Below, in pieces: positions 19,713 through 25,775 of a stretch of 43,155 nt of DNA. Position 1 is the stretch's first letter; each line of letters opens with the position of its first letter. The DNA comes from Bacteroidales bacterium (lineage in GTDB: Bacteria; Bacteroidota; Bacteroidia; Bacteroidales; F082). The position numbers and the translations under genes are program-made. The notes under the pieces are model-generated. The model was not told where the DNA came from, made no database searches, and saw only the letters and a list, made by a program, of their open reading frames with translations. The stretch covers positions 1 to 43,155 of the forward strand of contig WGGC01000103.1 in assembly GCA_015491905.1 (NCBI GenBank), given 5' to 3'.

Positions 19713-20942
19713 TTAAAGTTTTTTACCGGCCATTTGCATTTCTGAATCAATAGGCATTTCCCTTCCTTTTAGTAAAATATGCCAGTACAGCCAGCGGAAA
19801 ATCATTTTACCATAATGATTGGTTCTTGTAACTTTAAGGAGTCCAAATGGCCCAACCCCGGGAAAAGGAAAAGAACCCGGTAATGGTTCAGTATCATAAT
19901 TAAAGTCAATTAAGGTTCCCTTACCATATCCGGTTTCAATATAACAGTTAGCATGACCATCAAAACTAGCGGTATAAGGGCGGCCTTCAATGGCACACAT
20001 AAAATTTTCTTCTAAAATCTCAGAGGCAAAATGGGCAACAGAACCTGCTTTTGAGGTAGGCAGGTTGGCAGCATCTCCAATTACAAAAATATTTTTATGA
20101 TCTTTAGCTTGAAGAGTATGCTTATCTGTTAACACATAATTCATGTCATCTCCCAAACCACTTCTTTCTATTAAAGCATCTCCCATATTAGTAGGAATAC
20201 TGACGAGACAATCAAATTTAACCTCTTTTCCGGCATAATCGATAATCTTTTTATTATCATTATCTACTTCTGCCACATTGAAGTCGGGAACAATATTTAT
20301 ATTTTTTGATTTTAATAGTTCTCCTAACATTTTAGTAGCTCTGGGTTTTGTAAAAGCGCCGGGAAGTGGAGTCACATAGGTAATTTTGACCTTATCCCTT
20401 AATCCTCTTTCCGTAAAAAAGGCATCAGCAAAAAATACAAATTCTAATGGAGCAACAGGACATTTATAAGGTAATTCAGCTATATTTACCACTAATTCTC
20501 CACCTTGCCAAGTTTTAAAAAATTTGTTTAGTGCTACAGCTCCTTCAATGGTATAAAAATCAAATATTTCTTTATGCCAAAGTTTATCTTTTAAACCTGG
20601 AGTTTCCTCAGGGGCGGTTCTTGTTCCTGTTGCAATAAATAAATAGTCATAATTAAGTACTACACCATCAGCCAATAAAACTTTATTTTCATTTGCTACT
20701 ATCTTTTCAATACTTGAATAAATAACATTTACCCCAATTGGAAAAAAATCACTTTTTGGTTTAACAACATCTTCTTTGGTGTATAATCCAAAAGGAATAA
20801 ATAAAAAACCGGGTTGATAATAATGGGTTTTAAATTGATCAACAATAGTGATATCCCATTCATCTCTTGCCAATTTTTTTCTCATTTTATTAGCCATCAT
20901 CGTTCCGGCTGTACCAGCACCCAAAATCAATAATTTTTTCAT
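19713..20942 (-). CDS. Sulfide:quinone oxidoreductase-like FAD protein
   Basis: The 409-aa flavoprotein has the FAD-binding LLILGAGTAGTMMANKM at the N-terminus and VIGDAANLPTSKAGSVAHF near residues 287-305. Candidate redox cysteines are Cys161 (LPYKCPVAPLEF) and Cys333 (HANCYIETGYGKG), placed as in SQR, with Cys245 and Cys316 also present. The C-terminal amphipathic region (FRWLYWHILLKGREM) fits membrane attachment at the quinone pool. SQRs oxidise sulfide to persulfide or polysulfide and reduce quinone. It heads an operon with DUF1641, a DsrC/TusE-like carrier and DsrE2-like, suggesting direct transfer of the sulfane product. It is divergent from a crp gene with 131 bp between the starts. 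Confidence 0.88.
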   Translation of the reverse strand: MKKLLILGAGTAGTMMANKMRKKLARDEWDITIVDQFKTHYYQPGFLFIPFGLYTKEDVVKPKSDFFPIGVNVIYSSIEKIVANENKVLLADGVVLNYDYLFIATGTRTAPEETPGLKDKLWHKEIFDFYTIEGAVALNKFFKTWQGGELVVNIAELPYKCPVAPLEFVFFADAFFTERGLRDKVKITYVTPLPGAFTKPRATKMLGELLKSKNINIVPDFNVAEVDNDNKKIIDYAGKEVKFDCLVSIPTNMGDALIERSGLGDDMNYVLTDKHTLQAKDHKNIFVIGDAANLPTSKAGSVAHFASEILEENFMCAIEGRPYTASFDGHANCYIETGYGKGTLIDFNYDTEPLPGSFPFPGVGPFGLLKVTRTNHYGKMIFRWLYWHILLKGREMPIDSEMQMAGKKL

Positions 20943-20993
20943 AAATTAAATTTTATATTTTTTATGTTAAAAACAAAATATTTTTATTATGTA

Positions 20994-21021
20994 AATTTAT
21001 ATATATTTATTTATATAAATT
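20994..21021. repeat. AT-only inverted repeat between sqr-like and crp genes
   Basis: AATTTATATA (20994-21003) and TATATAAATT (21012-21021) are perfect 10-bp inverted arms with an 8-bp spacer, midway between the divergent starts. It could be an operator, but the sequence is entirely A/T in an AT-rich region, so chance is possible. Confidence 0.35.
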
Positions 21022-21047
21022 ATTTTTTATATATGCTATAAATCATT

Positions 21048-21055
21048 TAAATTTG
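21048..21055 (+). promoter_or_regulatory. -7 box (TAAATTTG) for the first crp gene
   Basis: This is an exact TAnnTTTG match, 18 nt before the ATG at 21074. It covers the TTG at 21053 that would otherwise extend the reading frame, which argues against that codon as a start. Confidence 0.6.
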
Positions 21056-21073
21056 CATTTTAATATTTTTAGA

Positions 21074-21769
21074 ATGAGAATAAAGAAGGATATAATCAGC
21101 TGTAGAACATGTGTTTATCGACAATTACTCTTTGGAGACCTTAATGATATTGAATATGGATTGATAAATGAAGGACGTACGGAAATGCTTTTTAAGCGAG
21201 GGGAGACAATAAAACATGAAGGAGAAGCTATCCAATCATTTCTTTATTTACGCAGTGGTTTAGTAAAACTTTACAAGACAGATAAAACAGGAAAAGATCA
21301 TATTTTAAGTATAAATAAACCTGGAGATTTTGTAAGCTTGTTAAGTATTTTTTCCGGAAACACTTATCGTTACAGCATAACAGCCATTGAAGACACTTTG
21401 GTTTGTGATGTAAATTTAGAAGTATTAAAATATCTTGTAAGTACAAACGGCAACCTTAGCCTTAGATTACTTAATAGAATGAGCAAAACATCAGATGAAA
21501 TAATTGATAATCAATTTGAGTTGGCTCAAAAACAGGTTAAAGGAAGGGTTGCCCATTTATTACTATTTTTTGCAAATCAAATATACCGGAAAAACAGTTT
21601 TAATTTGCCCTTGACGCGAAGAGAGATAGGAGAATTAATTTCAATTACAACTGAAAATACAATTAGAACCTTATCTGAATTTAGAAAAGACGGTATAATA
21701 GATATGGATGGGCGAAAATTAATGATATTAGATAAGGACAGATTAGATATAATTAATAAAGGAGGATGA
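21074..21769 (+). CDS. Crp/Fnr-family transcriptional regulator (paralogue 1)
   Basis: The 231-aa protein has an N-terminal CxxC (Cys10, Cys13 in ISCRTCVYR). A cyclic-nucleotide-binding-type beta barrel follows (GETIKHEGEAIQSFLYLRSG and LSINKPGDFVSLLSIFSGN), then a dimer helix and a winged HTH (LTRREIGELISITTENTIRT). The recognition helix reads TTENTIR, not the RExxxR of E. coli CRP, so it should bind a different site from the two paralogues at 34289 and 35545. The frame can be read from TTG at 21053, but that codon is inside the promoter box, so ATG 21074 was chosen. It stands between, and probably regulates, the sqr-like and psr-rhodanese operons. Confidence 0.92.
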   Translation: MRIKKDIISCRTCVYRQLLFGDLNDIEYGLINEGRTEMLFKRGETIKHEGEAIQSFLYLRSGLVKLYKTDKTGKDHILSINKPGDFVSLLSIFSGNTYRYSITAIEDTLVCDVNLEVLKYLVSTNGNLSLRLLNRMSKTSDEIIDNQFELAQKQVKGRVAHLLLFFANQIYRKNSFNLPLTRREIGELISITTENTIRTLSEFRKDGIIDMDGRKLMILDKDRLDIINKGG

Positions 21770-21799
21770 ATTACCATCCCCCAAGATAAAATTTAATTT

Positions 21800-22450
21800 T
21801 TAGCATCCACCGGCAGCAACGGCTTCTCTTTTTCTTCTTTTAAATATCACAGGTTTAGGTTTATTATTTTGATTTAGTTCAAAAGATTTATCAGAACTTT
21901 TTGAAACTTTTGCATAATTAAATCGCTCTATGCCTTTAATATATGAGTTATCAGATCTTGTAGCTGCCAGATTATTTTTATGTTTTAAAAAGTAATTATA
22001 ACCACCTAACAAAACTCTAACATTATTAAAACCTATTTGCCTGAAAAAAAACCATGGTCCATCCGCAGAAAGTTGATTATTAGAATAAAGCACCACAGTT
22101 AATCCATTTTTTTTATAATCTTTAAGAAGACGCAAATTCTTTTTATGTGTCAAGTCGAAAGAAGGAATACTTAATGCCCCGGGAATATGGCCTCTTCCGA
22201 ACGCATATTTATTTCTTAAATCAATTAATACAACATTTTTATTTTTATGATTTAAGACATCTACAAGTTCATAGGGATAAAAGTTAATTTCTGAAGTATC
22301 TTTTAATAATTGAATACTTTGATTAACATTAAGTTTGTAATCATACCGGGACGGCTTCATGGTTAAGAAACCAATAATAACTACAATAACTAAAACAATG
22401 AGAACTCCGAGTGTTTTTTTTGGATTTAATTCGTGAACATTCATTTTCAA
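21800..22450 (-). CDS. Membrane-anchored rhodanese-fold protein with C-terminal AVAAGGC tail (copy 2)
   Basis: The 216-aa protein has one N-terminal membrane helix (about residues 14-30) and a rhodanese domain at about 55-155 (VVLIDLRNKYAFGRGHIPGALSIP). The active-site loop position where rhodanese has its catalytic Cys is Ser123 (VVLYSNNQLSADG). The only cysteine in the whole protein is the final residue, Cys216, at the end of a basic tail FKRRKREAVAAGGC. The topology predicts the domain and tail outside the cytoplasm. It is the last gene of the psr-yeeE operon, 25 bp after its paralogue. The tail may act as a mobile thiol or persulfide carrier (inference). A small imperfect hairpin lies at 21761-21782 but is a weak terminator. 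Confidence 0.88.
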   Translation of the reverse strand: MKMNVHELNPKKTLGVLIVLVIVVIIGFLTMKPSRYDYKLNVNQSIQLLKDTSEINFYPYELVDVLNHKNKNVVLIDLRNKYAFGRGHIPGALSIPSFDLTHKKNLRLLKDYKKNGLTVVLYSNNQLSADGPWFFFRQIGFNNVRVLLGGYNYFLKHKNNLAATRSDNSYIKGIERFNYAKVSKSSDKSFELNQNNKPKPVIFKRRKREAVAAGGC

Positions 22451-22475
22451 TATTTTTAAATCAGCAAATTAACTT

Positions 22476-23087
22476 TTAACAACCACCAGCCGCAACGGCA
22501 GCTCTTTTTCTTTTTTTAAATACTACTTTTTCTTTTTTCATATTACCGGTAACAACTTTTGCACCGGTAAAATAGAGACGTGCAGCCCGTCTGAAGTTAT
22601 ATTGTTCAAAGCTTATTTCCGGATCTGTTTGTTTTGGCCTTTTGGGCTGAATAATTGTTTCAATCCATTCATTCAGGCCACCTCTCATAACATAATTATT
22701 TTTCAAATCCAATCTCCTTAATAATATCCAAACACGATTGGCTAAAATTCCATCATCACCAAACAATACTACTTTAGTTCCGGGATTACCAAAATATTGT
22801 TGACCAGTAGCTGTTTCAATACTGTCAAAAGGAACATTTACAGCATTTGGCAATGAAAATTTATTATACTCTGAGGCCGGACGAACATCAATTAATAAAA
22901 GGGAAGGATCTTTTTCAATTATACGTTTTGCAACCTGATCAGTAGTTACAAATCGTGATGGTTGCAAAATATCCCACAATAATTCTGAAGCAGGCAATTC
23001 CGAAGTATATTTTCTCTCATGAATAAACACTGTACCAATTGCCAAAATAAGCATTATTGCAGTTAAAATATAATAATTTCTATTCAT
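22476..23087 (-). CDS. Membrane-anchored rhodanese-fold protein with C-terminal AVAAGGC tail (copy 1)
   Basis: The 203-aa protein has an N-terminal membrane helix (residues 5-21) and a rhodanese domain at about 45-145 (SLLLIDVRPASEYNKFSLPN and VMRGGLNEW). The catalytic loop reads VVLFGDDGILANR with no cysteine. Its sole cysteine is the last residue, Cys203, in the tail FKKRKRAAVAAGGC, nearly identical to that of the neighbouring gene although the rhodanese domains are quite different. It starts 4 bp after the upstream YeeE-like gene, so the two are translationally linked. The context (sulfur transporter, polysulfide/thiosulfate reductase) suggests sulfane handling outside the inner membrane. 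Confidence 0.88.
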   Translation of the reverse strand: MNRNYYILTAIMLILAIGTVFIHERKYTSELPASELLWDILQPSRFVTTDQVAKRIIEKDPSLLLIDVRPASEYNKFSLPNAVNVPFDSIETATGQQYFGNPGTKVVLFGDDGILANRVWILLRRLDLKNNYVMRGGLNEWIETIIQPKRPKQTDPEISFEQYNFRRAARLYFTGAKVVTGNMKKEKVVFKKRKRAAVAAGGC

Positions 23088-23091
23088 CTTT

Positions 23092-23694
23092 TTAGAATTT
23101 ATAATCTTTAATTCTTTTACGTACTTTTTTTTCTATAGATGCCGTAATCCAGAATGAAGCCAAGGCAAAGACAGTAAATATTAATGCCCACCATCCCAAT
23201 GAAATACCTGTAACATCAGCAAGAGTAACATGTCCAAGATTAGCACTTAAATAAAATTTTTCTAAAAAAGGATAACCTTCAGCAAAAAAGAAAATGCCAA
23301 TATAAAGACCGATAGCAAAAACAAGTGCATCTATTTTACCAATAGTGATTGCTGTAAAGCTAGTTCCCGGGCAAAAGCCTCCTATTATCATACCCACTCC
23401 CATAATTACCGCACCAGTAATCATAGAAGGCAAAAACGTTGGTAAAATAAAGATTTGAGAAAGATTTACCCAACCAAAATATCCCATATATAATAACCCT
23501 ACCATTGCAACAATAACAGCAGTAAAAAACACACGGATAACAACAAAATTATAACCATAGAAAACACCGGCAATGTTTCTGGAAGAAGAAAAGCCACTGG
23601 ATTCCAGTAAAAATCCGAAAGCCATTCCGATAAAAACTGCGATTAAAAGATTCCAGTTTGAAGAAATAAATCCATTAAGAACAAGAGGTCCCAT
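23092..23694 (-). CDS. YeeE/YedE-family sulfur transporter, half-size protein (C-terminal-half type)
   Basis: The 200-aa membrane protein has about five or six helices. Family motifs are GFLLESSGFSSSRNIAGVFY at about residues 27-46 and GVGMIIGGFCPGTSFTAITI at about 98-117, the latter with the conserved Cys that coordinates sulfur substrates in the thiosulfate importer YeeE. It forms a pair with the next half-size gene (23725-24258), replacing one double-length YeeE. It probably imports thiosulfate or another sulfane compound into the cytoplasm, where TusA-type carriers take over. Confidence 0.88.
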   Translation of the reverse strand: MGPLVLNGFISSNWNLLIAVFIGMAFGFLLESSGFSSSRNIAGVFYGYNFVVIRVFFTAVIVAMVGLLYMGYFGWVNLSQIFILPTFLPSMITGAVIMGVGMIIGGFCPGTSFTAITIGKIDALVFAIGLYIGIFFFAEGYPFLEKFYLSANLGHVTLADVTGISLGWWALIFTVFALASFWITASIEKKVRKRIKDYKF

Positions 23695-23724
23695 TTTTTA
23701 TATTTTTAAATTAGTTAAATTTAT

Positions 23725-24258
23725 CTAAACCCATAATTTTCTAAAAAAGTAGGCTACGGCAAAAGCAGATCCAAAAAGAACAAACATGACCACCACACCC
23801 CCATAAGAAAAAGTAGATGCACCACTTAAAGCAGCACCGCTGGTACAGCCTCTACCCAACCTGGTACCAAAGCCAAAAAGTATACCACCAATTAAAGCAT
23901 ATATCAATCGTCTTTTTGCAGTTATACTTTTACCATGTTCAATAAAAGGTTTTTTTATACGTTTAAAAAGTATTCCTGACAATAACCCGCCAAGGAAAAC
24001 ACCCAAAACCTCATAATCCAGCCAATTACTCATAGGAGAAGTATCCTTTTTTAAAAATTTTTTATAATAAGTTGAGTTTTCTGCCGCTTTTGGACTAATA
24101 ACTTTGGCGGTTTCCACAACAGTATTTCTCACAGAACCACTAATGCCCAGTTCGCGACCTGAAATAAAAATTGAGATGAGCATGACAATACCCAGCAATA
24201 CTCCTCCTAAATAAGGGTTAATATATTTCTCATTATTTTTTTTAATAGAGTTTTCCAT
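23725..24258 (-). CDS. YeeE/YedE-family sulfur transporter, half-size protein (N-terminal-half type)
   Basis: The 177-aa membrane protein has the motif FGFGTRLGRGCTSGAALSGA near residues 128-147, whose Cys is the conserved substrate-contact residue of the YeeE/YedE family. There is an N-terminal membrane segment and a periplasmic loop (SPKAAENSTYYKKFLKKDTS). It is 20 bp downstream of the NrfD-like gene and 30 bp upstream of its partner half. The two likely assemble into one pseudo-symmetric channel. Confidence 0.88.
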   Translation of the reverse strand: MENSIKKNNEKYINPYLGGVLLGIVMLISIFISGRELGISGSVRNTVVETAKVISPKAAENSTYYKKFLKKDTSPMSNWLDYEVLGVFLGGLLSGILFKRIKKPFIEHGKSITAKRRLIYALIGGILFGFGTRLGRGCTSGAALSGASTFSYGGVVVMFVLFGSAFAVAYFFRKLWV

Positions 24259-24278
24259 CTTTTTCTATTTTTAATTTA

Positions 24279-25220
24279 TCAATATAAAAATCTGGTAATT
24301 TGACCTGCATCTACCATTACGAATCTAAACATTAAACCTCCAAAAAGAATAAATAAAGCAGGTATCCATTTAGGAACATGATATCCTATAAGCTCCAATA
24401 TTTCCAGAGTAACGGGGAAGAGCAATCCCAGCAACACAACAAATATCCAAAAGTCCAAAGTAAACTGACCTCCCATAAACAAACGCAAAGCTTCTAATTT
24501 TACCTGTGTTCCTGCCCAGAAACCCATAAAAAGGTGAATAATAAAAAATAGTTCTGTCAGTATAAAGAAAATATCTATTGTACTAAGAACTTTTCTTTCA
24601 TGTTTATCATTACTTATCCACATAGCAGAAGCTAACCCTGTTGAAAAACCAGAAACCAAAAATAAAGGCCCTAAAATAGAAACATTCCATAATGGCCGTG
24701 CATTAAATGCAGAAAGCAATATACCTGTATATACTGCAAGAATTATGGAAAGAAATAACATAACCCAGGCTAATGCCAGCCTGTATTTAATTACCAGAGC
24801 TTCAAACCAGTTTAACACTTTCCATTTCCAATCCCAACCCGGAAACATTTCTTTCATGTAACTGCCAACCCAAATTAGTGAAATCGGGAATATAATTAAC
24901 AAAGTCCATGCACCCCAAGACATTGGAGAGTCAATACGAACTGTAGTAAATAACCTCCAAAAATAAAGTTTATGATGCAGGTCATATAACAATGATGACA
25001 AACCAATAATTAAAGCTAAAGGAGCAATAAGAGTTGCCCATTTTACTGTTGCCTGCATTTGTTTTTCTTTTCCTGTAATATAAAAATAAGCTGCAAAGAA
25101 AAGAACTCCACCGGCTAAGCCGCCTAAAAACAGATAAAGAGATATCTCCCAATGCCATAAATGAAGTACAGGATAAATTTCAGGGATATTTTTTCCACTA
25201 ACTATTAATTCTTCTTTCAT
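24279..25220 (-). CDS. psrC: NrfD/PsrC-type membrane quinone-interacting subunit
   Basis: The 313-aa protein has eight or nine hydrophobic segments and the NrfD family start (HLWHWEISLYLFLGGLAGGV). LYDLHHKLYFWRLFTTVRID and SPMSWGAWTLLIIFP are the region that forms the quinone pocket in PsrC. It anchors the molybdoenzyme and Fe-S subunits and exchanges electrons with menaquinone. It is third in the operon after the catalytic and Fe-S genes, 21 bp from the latter. The choice of Psr (polysulfide), Sre or Phs (thiosulfate) cannot be made from this subunit alone. Confidence 0.88.
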   Translation of the reverse strand: MKEELIVSGKNIPEIYPVLHLWHWEISLYLFLGGLAGGVLFFAAYFYITGKEKQMQATVKWATLIAPLALIIGLSSLLYDLHHKLYFWRLFTTVRIDSPMSWGAWTLLIIFPISLIWVGSYMKEMFPGWDWKWKVLNWFEALVIKYRLALAWVMLFLSIILAVYTGILLSAFNARPLWNVSILGPLFLVSGFSTGLASAMWISNDKHERKVLSTIDIFFILTELFFIIHLFMGFWAGTQVKLEALRLFMGGQFTLDFWIFVVLLGLLFPVTLEILELIGYHVPKWIPALFILFGGLMFRFVMVDAGQITRFLY

Positions 25221-25241
25221 TATAAATCATTTAAAGATTAA

Positions 25242-25775
25242 TTACCTTAAGAAATAAATTTGAGGATTTGTTCCTGCTTCCGGTGCCAGAACATACCAGC
25301 TTCTATCCTTCATTGCTTTGGAAACTTCACTATTTGGATCATCCAAATCACCAAAATGCAGACAATAAGTCGGGCAAACGTCAACACAAGCCGGATTTTC
25401 TCCTTTGTCAACTCTATGAATACAAAATGTACACTTATCAACATATCCTTCCGGATGAACGTATCGGGCATCATAAGGACAGGACTCAATACAAGCACCG
25501 CAACCAATACATTCATCATGAGTTACCAACACTATACCTCCTTCTACAATATGGCTTGCACCCGTAGGACAGCACCTTACACAAGGAGCATTTTCACAAT
25601 GATTACATCTTTCCGACTGAAATTTCATATCCAAACTTGGATATGCACCTTCAACATTCTCGACAATCCAATCCCGGCAGTAGCCATTAGGAACAAGATT
25701 TTCTGTCTGACAAGCTACTACACAATCTGCGCAGCCTACACATTTGTTTGTATCAACAGCCATTGCATATCTCAT
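25242..25775 (-). CDS. psrB: 4Fe-4S electron-transfer subunit of the molybdoenzyme (PsrB/PhsB type)
   Basis: The 177-aa protein has the sixteen cysteines expected for four [4Fe-4S] clusters. Groups start at Cys12 (CVGCADCVVAC), Cys57 (CNHCENAPCVRCCP), Cys89 (CIGCGACIESCP) and Cys115 (CTFCIHRVDKG, completed by Cys130 and Cys134). It wires the catalytic subunit to the NrfD-like membrane subunit. The start overlaps the upstream stop (ATGA). A canonical AAGGAGG Shine-Dalgarno lies 7 nt before the ATG, inside the end of the catalytic gene; this is stronger than most ribosome sites in the window. Confidence 0.93.
   Translation of the reverse strand: MRYAMAVDTNKCVGCADCVVACQTENLVPNGYCRDWIVENVEGAYPSLDMKFQSERCNHCENAPCVRCCPTGASHIVEGGIVLVTHDECIGCGACIESCPYDARYVHPEGYVDKCTFCIHRVDKGENPACVDVCPTYCLHFGDLDDPNSEVSKAMKDRSWYVLAPEAGTNPQIYFLR

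Noticed and set aside
21053-21073. TTG-initiated extension of the first crp gene
   Set aside because: The TTG is part of the TAAATTTG promoter box; the ATG at 21074 starts the protein with the CxxC seen in the paralogues.
21761-21782. Possible terminator between crp 1 and the rhodanese operon
   Set aside because: The stem is 5 bp plus 2 after a mismatch and there is no T tract; noted but not called.
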